Below, piece after piece: positions 1-5,607 of a stretch of 22,457 nucleotides of DNA. Each line of letters starts with the position of its first letter. Position 1 is the stretch's first letter. The DNA comes from a virus. The DNA lies in the IMG/VR virus record IMGVR_UViG_3300024518_004094, positions 1 to 22,457 of that record. One strand, 5' to 3'. Position numbers and translations under genes: made by a program. Under the pieces are notes generated by a model. The model searched no databases, was not told where the DNA came from, and saw only the letters and a list, made by a program, of their open reading frames with translations.

Positions 1-27
1 GGCACATTAACAAAATACTAGGAAAAT

Positions 28-189
28 ATGAACCAGCCTATAAAAAGAAAAAGTCGTACGAATAATCCGATTGCAAAACTCCTACCAACGTTTATACATA
101 AACGTTTTAAAGATTTAACTAAATACACGCGGAAATTGAAACATGGCAAGAAGTTACGGCTATATCTACAAGAAAAGGACCCAGATTAA
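28..189 (+). CDS. Small basic conserved phage protein (53 aa)
   Basis: A 53-residue lysine/arginine-rich protein with no cysteine, signal peptide or membrane segment. Its N-terminal part contains NPIAKLLPTF, followed by a basic stretch with KYTRK. This layout resembles the tiny NP-x-AK...YxRK proteins I know from marine phage contigs (similar to DUF7230), whose function is unknown. The ATG is preceded by AGGA at 20-23 with a 4-base spacer, which supports the start. The 3' part overlaps the next small gene by 47 bases in another frame. The high positive charge would suit nucleic-acid binding, but that is inference. The gene may belong to a cluster that begins left of the window. Confidence 0.55.
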   Translation: MNQPIKRKSRTNNPIAKLLPTFIHKRFKDLTKYTRKLKHGKKLRLYLQEKDPD

Positions 190-262
190 GAGGCCGGGAC
201 GTCATGCCAAAAGCTATTCCAAGCGTCTCCCCCACAGAAAACGCTCACGAGGCCAAGGTTAA
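143..262 (+). CDS. Tiny highly basic protein ending in RGQG (39 aa)
   Basis: A 39-residue protein in which about half the residues are K, R, H or S. It contains the block KRPGRHAKSYSKR and ends in RGQG. I recognise the pattern KRPGRHxKS...(K/Y)RGQG from tiny proteins that recur in uncultured marine phages; their function is unknown. It overlaps the upstream 53-aa gene by 47 bases, so one dense stretch encodes two basic peptides. Only a weak GGAAA-type ribosome site lies upstream, so translation may be coupled to the first gene. The next promoter starts 14 bases after the stop, so this gene probably closes a transcription unit. A role as a DNA- or RNA-neutralising peptide is speculative. Confidence 0.55.
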   Translation: MARSYGYIYKKRTQIKRPGRHAKSYSKRLPHRKRSRGQG

Positions 263-275
263 TTTTCCCTAGGGC

Positions 276-304
276 TTGACATATATCCTACTAAACCCTA
301 TATT
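276..304 (+). promoter_or_regulatory. Sigma-70-type promoter, TTGACA-17-TATATT
   Basis: TTGACA lies at 276-281 and TATATT at 299-304, separated by exactly 17 bases. The expected transcription start is close to 311, at or next to an ATG, so the leader before the oxygenase GTG at 324 would be only about 13 bases. It should drive the 324-1356 gene run. Confidence 0.75.
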
Positions 305-323
305 ACCAATATGAAAGGAAAAT

Positions 324-800
324 GTGATTATTCTTCTTGATAACTTTGTTGCTTTAAGTGAATGCAAGCAACTGATAAAACTATATAAACAATACAAGCA
401 TTTAGCTCATCACTGGGCTGGCTCTTATCCAATTGATACTTCAAAAATTACACATTCCTTAATTAAAAAAATATTAAAACAATCAGAAGAGACTGTCCAA
501 AAATACTTTAATACTAAATTTGTGGTAGATTGGGCCGAACTCAAATGGACCGTACACGGCTCTGATCATCCCTTGCATTATGATGGAACTAGTTCTGATA
601 CGACTTTAGCTTCTGTAACATATCTTAATAATACTTCTTCAGGTGCAACACTTTTTAAAGAGGGATTACAGGTTATGCCAAAGGAAGGTCGCATGATTAT
701 ATTTGATGGAAAAAAATACTTACACGGGATGGATACATGTCTAGAAGATCGATATACTATCCCGATATGGTATAAAAAAGGAGAAACTCATGCGGTATGA
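324..800 (+). CDS. 2OG-Fe(II) oxygenase, stand-alone (158 aa)
   Basis: A prolyl-4-hydroxylase-like 2-oxoglutarate/Fe(II)-dependent dioxygenase. These enzymes hydroxylate a substrate using 2-oxoglutarate and O2. The iron ligands are visible: H85-Y-D87 (HxD), and H134 in LHGMD. R143 in DRYTIP fits the 2-oxoglutarate carboxylate. The length matches a minimal double-stranded beta-helix domain with no added domain. The start is GTG, with AAAGGA at 314-319 upstream; an out-of-frame ATG overlaps it. The stop overlaps the next gene by 11 bases. A second, divergent enzyme of the same fold lies at 6845. Many marine phages carry such genes, but their substrates (protein, nucleic acid or glycan) are unknown. 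Confidence 0.85.
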   Translation: MIILLDNFVALSECKQLIKLYKQYKHLAHHWAGSYPIDTSKITHSLIKKILKQSEETVQKYFNTKFVVDWAELKWTVHGSDHPLHYDGTSSDTTLASVTYLNNTSSGATLFKEGLQVMPKEGRMIIFDGKKYLHGMDTCLEDRYTIPIWYKKGETHAV

Positions 801-978
801 GTATACAATAACAAAAGAAGGCGGAGAAGCTGAAATAATGAAGGCTATGAGCTGGAAGAAACTATTTAAAAGTCTCTTGCTCAAGTATCCTAAATTCAGT
901 GGCTGGTGTACCTATTTTAATAAGAAGGGACACCTACAAACAAGAGCCTTTAGAGAAGGGAAAGAAACGAGAAAATGA
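790..978 (+). CDS. Hypothetical protein (62 aa)
   Basis: A short basic protein (K/R-rich) with an aromatic core around FSGWCTYFNKKG; I do not recognise the family. A strong ribosome site, AAGGAG at 778-783, sits 6 bases before the ATG. The gene overlaps the oxygenase stop by 11 bases and the following gene by 4 bases (ATGA), the coupling expected of a phage operon. This context is the main reason to accept it as real. No membrane segment or signal peptide is seen. Confidence 0.55.
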   Translation: MRYEYTITKEGGEAEIMKAMSWKKLFKSLLLKYPKFSGWCTYFNKKGHLQTRAFREGKETRK

Positions 979-1184
979 AAAAGAAAATACTTCTAGAAGC
1001 AAAAGGGGCCAGCGATAAGCAATGGTCCGTAATGGTTCTGGAACTCAACATCATGAAAAATGCATGGAAAAAATTTGGTGTCACTTTAAGTCTTAAGTCT
1101 CCGGACGCAGCGAGAATTATAGCTTGGGGCACTAAGAATTATGATCAAATAAAACATGACAAAGATCATCATCTTTCTAGCTAG
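975..1184 (+). CDS. Hypothetical protein (69 aa)
   Basis: Starts at an ATGA overlap with the preceding gene, so it is probably translationally coupled. The sequence reads like a small alpha/beta domain: a basic start, ASDKQWSVMVLELN, then an amphipathic segment and a LSLKSPDAARIIAWG block. It has no recognisable catalytic motif and no family I can name. The last 29 bases overlap the next gene in a different frame. Confidence 0.5.
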   Translation: MKKKILLEAKGASDKQWSVMVLELNIMKNAWKKFGVTLSLKSPDAARIIAWGTKNYDQIKHDKDHHLSS

Positions 1185-1356
1185 TGGAGTATTAATTACA
1201 TATCCGCTGGATAAAAGCGTTATACCCGACTGTTTTAGTCAGGGTTCTAGGATCGTGGAGAAAATATCCACGTACCAGGGACCCGGGCCTGAACAAGGCT
1301 GGTACCTCAATAAATCACGCCATAAGATTCAAGTAGGTGGATTTTATTGTGAATAA
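1156..1356 (+). CDS. Small exported or membrane-linked hypothetical protein (66 aa)
   Basis: The N-terminus (MTKIIIFLASGVLITYPLD) is a short positively charged hydrophobic segment like a signal peptide or anchor. It is followed by a SVIPDCFSQGSR block and a C-terminal GGFYCE; two cysteines lie outside the hydrophobic segment. I recall similar short proteins with a PLD-SVIPDC block in marine phages, without assigned function. It overlaps the upstream gene by 29 bases. Bases 1272-1290 form a seven-base-period GTACC/GGACC/GGCCT array within the coding region, so this part of the protein may be shaped by the repeat rather than by function. The start is plausible but has no clear ribosome site. 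Confidence 0.5.
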   Translation: MTKIIIFLASGVLITYPLDKSVIPDCFSQGSRIVEKISTYQGPGPEQGWYLNKSRHKIQVGGFYCE

Positions 1357-1359
1357 ACG

Positions 1360-1394
1360 TACCGATCCCTAGAAGGGAGTTGAAGGAATCGGTA
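1360..1394. terminator. Inverted repeat between convergent genes, possible weak terminator
   Basis: Arms TACCGAT (1360-1366) and ATCGGTA (1388-1394) are perfect complements, with a nested CCCT/AGGG pair at 1367-1370 and 1374-1377. It begins 3 bases after the stop of the plus-strand operon and faces a minus-strand gene ending at 1447. There is no T-run on either side, so termination is only suggested. Confidence 0.35.
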
Positions 1395-1446
1395 ACAAAA
1401 GGTGAGAATGTTCTCGTCCTCTACCACATTTTGGACACAATGTCAA

Positions 1447-1677
1447 TTAGGTCTTTTCTTCAGGCTTTATCGTCTTTTCTCTACATGAAAATTTAATATA
1501 AACTTTATTAATATTAATATAATCATCTCCCATAACATTATATAGAGTCAGGGTATCATGGGTTCCGGCTCTCATACACTCGGCCCAGTTAAGAAAAGTA
1601 CTATTTTTCTCATAGGGAACTTGGCATTGATCATACAACGCAGAGCAAATAATGATGCTTAAAACTATAATTTTCAT
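1447..1677 (-). CDS. Small secreted cysteine-containing protein (76 aa)
   Basis: A minus-strand gene inside a plus-strand region. The N-terminus MKIIVLSIIICSALYDQC is a clear signal peptide or lipoprotein-like segment. It is followed by about 55 residues with cysteines at 18, 34 and 65, so disulfides in the periplasm are likely. Small proteins with the pattern signal, C, WxxCxxAG, ..., xFxC are common in marine SAR11-type phages as I recall them; their role is unknown (envelope or superinfection functions are guesses). It is divergent from the gene at 1719, with only 41 bases between the starts. After its TAA the frame stays open for 25 codons with a zinc-finger-like motif (see findings). Confidence 0.65.
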   Translation of the reverse strand: MKIIVLSIIICSALYDQCQVPYEKNSTFLNWAECMRAGTHDTLTLYNVMGDDYININKVYIKFSCREKTIKPEEKT

Positions 1678-1678
1678 G

Positions 1679-1707
1679 TTGACAAGGTTCTAGTAAAATC
1701 CTATATT
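1679..1707 (+). promoter_or_regulatory. Sigma-70-type promoter, TTGACA-17-TATATT
   Basis: TTGACA at 1679-1684 and TATATT at 1702-1707 with exactly 17 bases between them. The predicted start near 1714 leaves only about 5 bases before the ATG at 1719. The -35 box begins 2 bases from the start codon of the divergent minus-strand gene, so expression of the two genes may be linked. Confidence 0.75.
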
Positions 1708-1718
1708 ATAAATCAATT

Positions 1719-1904
1719 ATGAAGGATAAAGATACTATGTTTAGAAAGCTGGCGAAAGAGATTGCTCTGCATAAATCACAAAACGATTTACTTAAAGAAC
1801 AATTGAGAATTTGCGAGCAACGTAATAAAATTCTTCATAAATATATTAACAATTATATAGATCAAACCAAAGAAAAGGAAAAGAAAAATGACAGATATAA
1901 CTAA
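1719..1904 (+). CDS. Small coiled-coil protein (61 aa)
   Basis: A charged, helix-forming protein with leucine/isoleucine spacing typical of a coiled coil through QNDLLKEQLRICEQRNKIL, ending in a K/E-rich tail. No enzyme motif is present. The ATG at 1719 lies only about 12 bases after the -10 box, leaving no room for a ribosome site. A second in-frame ATG at 1737 is preceded by AAGGA at 1722-1726 and may be the true start, giving 55 residues. It overlaps the following gene by 17 bases. It may act as a partner or oligomerisation factor; nothing more can be inferred. Confidence 0.55.
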   Translation: MKDKDTMFRKLAKEIALHKSQNDLLKEQLRICEQRNKILHKYINNYIDQTKEKEKKNDRYN

Positions 1905-2082
1905 ATATCGAAATGTATCCTTAACACATGAAGTATATGCAAATCTAATCAAGATTTCAAAGACGCTTACACGTGTTCCAGGAGTAAAGGTTTCCATTAG
2001 TAAAACAGTGGAAACACTGGCTGAACAAGAAATACAATTGCTCAACGGAAAACTAAAGAAAAAAGAAGAAAAGAAAAAATAA
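1888..2082 (+). CDS. Putative ribbon-helix-helix-like DNA-binding protein (64 aa)
   Basis: The N-terminal part reads YRNVSLTHEVYANLIKISK and is followed by SISKTVETLAEQEI. This fits a beta-strand-helix-helix arrangement of Arc/CopG-type ribbon-helix-helix proteins, in which the strand (NVSLT) touches DNA and the two helices dimerise. The C-terminus is a lysine-rich tail. The family assignment is by pattern only. AAAAGGAA at 1873-1880 precedes the ATG with a 7-base spacer. If the fold is right it could be a regulator acting on palindromic sites in this genome (candidates at 6655-6800 and 11119-11143). Confidence 0.6.
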   Translation: MTDITKYRNVSLTHEVYANLIKISKTLTRVPGVKVSISKTVETLAEQEIQLLNGKLKKKEEKKK

Positions 2083-2084
2083 AA

Positions 2085-2483
2085 ATGAGAGGAAAGACAT
2101 CAGCAAATCACGACGCTATCACAATGCAGCAGCGTACCAAAGAACCGGAAGAAAATCTTTGGACCGCTGTCCTAACACGGGCGGCTCAAGATGTTTTTAC
2201 CACCAGTGATTGGGCGGCTACTCAAGCAGCCATAGCATGGTTTAAAAGTAAAAGTAGGGATTTTAGAGAGGTGTGTGAATTAGCAGGAAGAAATCCTCAA
2301 TACGTTTATAGTAAAATATTACCTAAGATTAATGATAGAGAAAAATATATTAATACCCTAAAAGAAAGACGTCCCTATGCAAAAGGTATGTCTCCTCTTA
2401 TTTTAAGGAATAGAATTTCAAGAAATAGAAAGGTAAATATAAATGGAAAAGAATATGCTTCAAATAATTTGTCAAACGTGTAA
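2085..2483 (+). CDS. Conserved phage protein with helix-turn-helix-like segment (132 aa)
   Basis: Residues 25-80 (LWTAVLTRAAQDVF..., AIAWFKSKSRDFREVCELAG, NPQYVYSKI) have the look of an all-helical domain of a type frequent in marine phages. The DFREVCELAGRNPQYVYSKI stretch reads as a helix-turn-helix, suggesting DNA binding. The C-terminus is very basic (RNRISRNRK). It starts 2 bases after the preceding stop without a strong ribosome site, and overlaps the following zinc-knuckle gene by 41 bases. A transcriptional role is inferred from shape only. Confidence 0.55.
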   Translation: MRGKTSANHDAITMQQRTKEPEENLWTAVLTRAAQDVFTTSDWAATQAAIAWFKSKSRDFREVCELAGRNPQYVYSKILPKINDREKYINTLKERRPYAKGMSPLILRNRISRNRKVNINGKEYASNNLSNV

Positions 2484-2643
2484 CGGAAATGGATATATAA
2501 AACACAATGGACTTTATGAAGAAACAATTATACAGTGTCACGATTGTAAAAGTGAAGGAGAGACAAAAAATAATGACTCCAAAATGGCAAAAATTAGTAA
2601 TGCTTCTAATGGTTCTAAGTATTACAGCTGTCCTCATAACTAG
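2443..2643 (+). CDS. Small DnaJ-type zinc-knuckle protein (66 aa)
   Basis: The sequence contains CQTCNGNGYIK and CHDCKSEGE, two CxxCxxxG elements spaced as in one zinc site of the DnaJ central domain (four cysteines binding one zinc). No J domain is present; such isolated knuckles are common small phage proteins. AAAGGT at 2428-2433 precedes the ATG. The C-terminal ~23 residues overlap the lipoprotein gene in a different frame, so only the first ~43 residues are likely to be functionally constrained. Role unknown. Confidence 0.6.
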   Translation: MEKNMLQIICQTCNGNGYIKHNGLYEETIIQCHDCKSEGETKNNDSKMAKISNASNGSKYYSCPHN

Positions 2644-2863
2644 TTGTTCTGAGTTTGCACTCTTAGCAAGCGGGAGTTCTTTGGCCATTAGTCAAAATAC
2701 GTATGCTAAAGTGTATAATGGTGTAGATGTATTAACAATTATGAATACAGAAAAAAGTATGAAGAGACACGTTTACGACAACGCCAAGAAAGCATGGGCA
2801 GAAACAAAAGAAGGAAAGAAATATATTTATGACCAATCAATCGACCTCTTTAAAAATAAATAA
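2573..2863 (+). CDS. Small lipoprotein-like protein (96 aa)
   Basis: Starting at ATG 2573 the protein opens with MTPKWQKLVMLLMVLSITAV followed by LITSC, a signal peptide with a lipobox-like ending. The mature part contains ASGSSLAISQNTYAKVYNGVDVLTIMN and a basic helix with KRHVYDNAKK. I recognise this mature sequence type from SAR11-type phage contigs; function unknown. The frame is open upstream to 2507, but that extension would bury the signal peptide. AAGGAG near 2555-2560 is a somewhat distant ribosome site. The product probably sits in the outer membrane or periplasm, where lysis or superinfection exclusion are possible but unproven roles. It overlaps the glycosyltransferase by 35 bases. 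Confidence 0.65.
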   Translation: MTPKWQKLVMLLMVLSITAVLITSCSEFALLASGSSLAISQNTYAKVYNGVDVLTIMNTEKSMKRHVYDNAKKAWAETKEGKKYIYDQSIDLFKNK

Positions 2864-3794
2864 TGGTCTCCCGATGGGTGGGACCGAACTCCAATCACAA
2901 TTAATTTATTCACGACTTAACCCTAAGTTACTGAAAAATAAGAATATTATTCTCTCTGTCTGTGATCCCAAAAGATTAAAAAAAGATGAAATAAATATTA
3001 TTTGGCAACAGCTAAGTTATGACCAACAAAATATTCAACGAATGAAGGACAGAAAATTTGTTGATAATGTAGACTGGTTTGTTTTTAATTCTCACTGGTC
3101 CTTCACTGAATTTAGAAGACGATTTGGTTGTCCTGAATATAAATCAAGAGTTATACAAAACTGTATTGCTCCTTTCCCTTTTAAAATTAAAAAACCAAAA
3201 GATAAAATAAAACTTATTTATACTTCTACACCCTGGCGTGGACTCGCAGTCCTAGTCAGAGCGATTGAAATATTAAATGAAACTAGAAAAGATTTTGAAG
3301 TAGATATTTATTCTTCTACTGAAATTTATGGAGAAGGATTCGCCGAATCTATGGGAACTAAATTTGAACCAGTCTTTGCAAGATGTAAGGAGATTTCTAA
3401 CATTAATTTTAAAGGTTATGCACCCAATGATCAGGTACGAGGTGCATTAATGAATGCTCATATATTTGCATATCCTTCAGTATTTGAAGAGACCTCTTGC
3501 ATTGCAGCCATCGAGGCATTAGCTGCCGGTTGTCGAGTAGTCACCACTAACTATGGTGCTCTTCCAGAAACCTGTGGATCTTTTGCACGTTATGTTGAGT
3601 TTGAAACTGATGCTGGACGTTTGATTGAAAATTATGCCAGCGCTCTCAATGAGGAAATGGACATGATTTATAGTCAAGAAACCAAACAAGATTTAGATTT
3701 ACAAATTAATCATTACAACACGCGTTGGTCAGTCATTCAACGAATCAAACAATGGGAGGCTTTTCTTGGACAAGCAGACGCTAATAGCGGATAA
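2829..3794 (+). CDS. GT4-type glycosyltransferase (321 aa)
   Basis: A GT-B-fold, family 4 type retaining glycosyltransferase that transfers a sugar from a nucleotide donor. The N-terminal acceptor domain begins with the glycine-rich NNGLPMGGTEL (residues 11-21). The linker TSTPWRGL (132-139) opens the donor domain. The donor motif YPSVFEETSCIAAIEALAAG (215-234) has the E-x7-E pair (E221, E229) and is followed by NYGALPET. At 321 residues it is a compact version typical of cyanophages and pelagiphages. The ATG at 2829 lies inside the lipoprotein gene; the conserved GLPMGGTEL block makes the later ATG at 2874 unlikely. It overlaps the next glycosyltransferase by 29 bases. Targets could be phage DNA, capsid or host surface glycans. 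Confidence 0.85.
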   Translation: MTNQSTSLKINNGLPMGGTELQSQLIYSRLNPKLLKNKNIILSVCDPKRLKKDEINIIWQQLSYDQQNIQRMKDRKFVDNVDWFVFNSHWSFTEFRRRFGCPEYKSRVIQNCIAPFPFKIKKPKDKIKLIYTSTPWRGLAVLVRAIEILNETRKDFEVDIYSSTEIYGEGFAESMGTKFEPVFARCKEISNINFKGYAPNDQVRGALMNAHIFAYPSVFEETSCIAAIEALAAGCRVVTTNYGALPETCGSFARYVEFETDAGRLIENYASALNEEMDMIYSQETKQDLDLQINHYNTRWSVIQRIKQWEAFLGQADANSG

Positions 3795-4479
3795 GCCTAC
3801 CGTCTATGTCGCGATGCCCTGCTTTGATGTGGTGCAACGTGATACCTGTGTTTCTTTAATGAAACTCTTTGGTGAGTTTCGTAAAGTCGGAATCAGTAGT
3901 CAATTTAATGTGGTGAAATCTTCCTTAATAAATTACGCTAGGAATCTAGCAACCTGTGGATTTCTTGCTAGCAAGTGTGATCACATGCTCTTTGTTGATT
4001 CAGATGTTGAGTTTGAACCGGAAGCAGTCTTACGCATGTTAGTGGTTCAAAAAGATATTGTCTGTACTCCCTATCGAATTAAATTACAAGATACTACACA
4101 GGTCAGATATGCTGTTGATTATCCTGACAGAGACAAAATAGAAATGCTCCCGGGTGGGATTATAGAAGTAGAGCAAGGGCCCGCAGGACTCATGGTGATT
4201 CACCGTCGAGTTTTTGATAAACTGATGAAGGTTCATCCTGAAATGCATATCAAGCACACCGGCGCTCTCACTAAAGAAATGAATAGTAAATATTTATATA
4301 ACTTTTGGGATACAACCTTTAATCCCAAGATAGGATTATGGAAAGGTGAGGATTTAGCCTTTTGTGATCTTGCTCGAAGTGTAGGATTTAAAATTTATGC
4401 CAATACAGAATCCACGATGATTCATCATGGAACTTTTGGCTGGGAAGGAAAATTTGGTGACAGTATCGACAAAAAATGA
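3766..4479 (+). CDS. GT-A-fold glycosyltransferase (237 aa)
   Basis: A nucleotide-sugar transferase of the GT-A (family 2-like) fold. The N-terminus has a strand (TVYVAMPCF), the DHMLFVDSD segment supplies the metal-binding D78-x-D80, and KGEDLAFCDLAR near residue 200 resembles the acceptor/catalytic region, followed by IHHG. The start codon is TTG at 3766, supported by GGGAGG at 3754-3759 with a 6-base spacer. It overlaps the GT4 gene by 29 bases, so the two enzymes are made together and probably act in sequence on one acceptor. The acceptor is unknown. Confidence 0.82.
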   Translation: MDKQTLIADKPTVYVAMPCFDVVQRDTCVSLMKLFGEFRKVGISSQFNVVKSSLINYARNLATCGFLASKCDHMLFVDSDVEFEPEAVLRMLVVQKDIVCTPYRIKLQDTTQVRYAVDYPDRDKIEMLPGGIIEVEQGPAGLMVIHRRVFDKLMKVHPEMHIKHTGALTKEMNSKYLYNFWDTTFNPKIGLWKGEDLAFCDLARSVGFKIYANTESTMIHHGTFGWEGKFGDSIDKK

Positions 4480-4492
4480 TAAAGTCCTAACC

Positions 4493-4711
4493 ATGGACGA
4501 AGATATTAAATTAAATAAAGTTTACCAAGATGTATTTAAATTGGCGATGACACTTTCTGAAAAGTATCCTCAGCAGGTTGTTGCCTCTACTTATATGGCT
4601 ATTGCTATGCGATTGTATCGTACGGCGTTGGCTGAAGAAGAGTATGGACGTCTCATGAGATTTATTATGGATACTCCAGTAGAGCCTTTCAATACACCAA
4701 CCTATCATTAA
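4493..4711 (+). CDS. Conserved small phage protein (72 aa)
   Basis: An all-helical small protein (IKLNKVYQDVFKLAMTLSEK, VASTYMAIAMRLYRTAL) of a type I recall near glycosyltransferase and nuclease genes in marine phages. No function is known and no catalytic motif is seen. The frame is open from 4427, but that would overlap the glycosyltransferase by 53 bases and give an unconserved-looking leader, so the ATG at 4493 is preferred. The last base of its TAA is the first base of the next ATG (4711), indicating coupled translation. Confidence 0.6.
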   Translation: MDEDIKLNKVYQDVFKLAMTLSEKYPQQVVASTYMAIAMRLYRTALAEEEYGRLMRFIMDTPVEPFNTPTYH

Positions 4712-5136
4712 TGACTGAAGAAGAGAAAGCATACATCGCCGGACTATTCGACGGTGAGGGGTGTGTAACCTGTAAGCAAAGGAAAACTAAACGCAAGGAC
4801 CGAGGAGATAAGATCTATAACCAGTGGTACATCCGCTGTGAGATTGCCATGACCGATCGCGGTGTGATCGAGTGGCTCCATCGAACCCTAGGCTTTGGCT
4901 GGTGGAAAGAAAAGAAATATAATAATCGACCTGGAAATTATAAAAGACAATGGCGCTGGTGCTGTGGTTACCGAGACGCATTGATCTTTGCTAAGTTACT
5001 CTGGCCTTACGCACAGATTAAACTTCATCATTTAGAAAAGATCATTGATCATTACGAACCGTTGGCCCCACCCCCTGAACCTAACGTGGTGGACCTGGCT
5101 GAGTATCGTCATAAAAAAGTGATGGCTTATGAGTGA
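4711..5136 (+). CDS. LAGLIDADG-like homing endonuclease-type protein (141 aa)
   Basis: A single LAGLIDADG-type motif is visible near the N-terminus as YIAGLFDGEGCV (residues 8-19), with the acidic residue that coordinates metal. A basic, tryptophan-rich middle follows, then KLHHLEKIIDHYEP. Single-motif members normally work as homodimers that cut long DNA sites. This one is free-standing, with no intron or intein around it, as is common in marine phages. The C-terminal NVVDLAEYRHKKV tail is not part of the endonuclease core. It overlaps the ParB-like gene by 8 bases. It could still be an active mobile gene, or a domesticated DNA-binding protein. Confidence 0.75.
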   Translation: MTEEEKAYIAGLFDGEGCVTCKQRKTKRKDRGDKIYNQWYIRCEIAMTDRGVIEWLHRTLGFGWWKEKKYNNRPGNYKRQWRWCCGYRDALIFAKLLWPYAQIKLHHLEKIIDHYEPLAPPPEPNVVDLAEYRHKKVMAYE

Positions 5137-5449
5137 GACTTTAAGATCCGATCGTAATGACTTTCCGGAACGCTACCATGAGCATGCCATCGAGGACCTG
5201 GTGTGGGATAAACCTAATAGCCTTGGGACTCCTGAGCTAGAAAAATTAAAAAAAAGTATTTTAGAAAAAGGAATGATTTACCCGATTGTCATTCGACCGA
5301 AGGATAAGGATAAACCTGAGGTTATGAATGTTCAGGTGGGCAGGCAGCGAATATGGATTGCCAAGGAGCTGGGCTATACGCACATCTCGACTTATCATTC
5401 TGACTTTGAAGACATTAACTTTGGGAATAGATTACAATGGAAAAAATAA
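5129..5449 (+). CDS. ParB/sulfiredoxin-like domain protein (106 aa)
   Basis: Residues 37-85 match the ParB N-terminal/Srx fold: LEKLKKSILEKGMIYPIVIR, then NVQVGRQRIWIAKELGYTHI. The usual DGxHR box is replaced by VGRQR (70-74), which keeps the arginine. The protein is just this one domain, with no helix-turn-helix, so it is not a classical segregation protein. In phages such domains occur as nucleases, CTP-binding switches or parts of DNA-modification systems. It overlaps the upstream gene by 8 bases and the next 56-aa gene by 13 bases. Confidence 0.7.
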   Translation: MSETLRSDRNDFPERYHEHAIEDLVWDKPNSLGTPELEKLKKSILEKGMIYPIVIRPKDKDKPEVMNVQVGRQRIWIAKELGYTHISTYHSDFEDINFGNRLQWKK

Positions 5450-5607
5450 AAAAAGATAATTATGAGGCTACGGCAGAATGCATCGTGACCGAACAGGTCT
5501 CGGCTCCTGAGATTGTAGAGTTGTTTAAAGATAAAAAATTTTATAAATGGTATCAACTTAATTATATGCCTTTAAGTGTTGACCCTGACAATCATGAGTA
5601 TGAATGA
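5437..5607 (+). CDS. Small hypothetical protein (56 aa)
   Basis: A short acidic protein: MEKIKKDNYEATAECIVTEQ at the start, then APEIVELFKDKKFYKWY, ending in DNHEYE. It fills the only gap between the ParB-like and exonuclease genes. It overlaps the first by 13 bases and the second by 4 (ATGA), and this tight fit in a coupled run is the main support. The KFYKWYQLNY segment is aromatic-rich. No family is recognised; it might be a small partner of its neighbours. Confidence 0.55.
   Translation: MEKIKKDNYEATAECIVTEQVSAPEIVELFKDKKFYKWYQLNYMPLSVDPDNHEYE

Noticed and set aside
950-1132. Minus-strand frame opposite the 975-1184 gene
   Set aside because: Shadow of two coupled plus-strand genes; no promoter or ribosome site on the minus strand.
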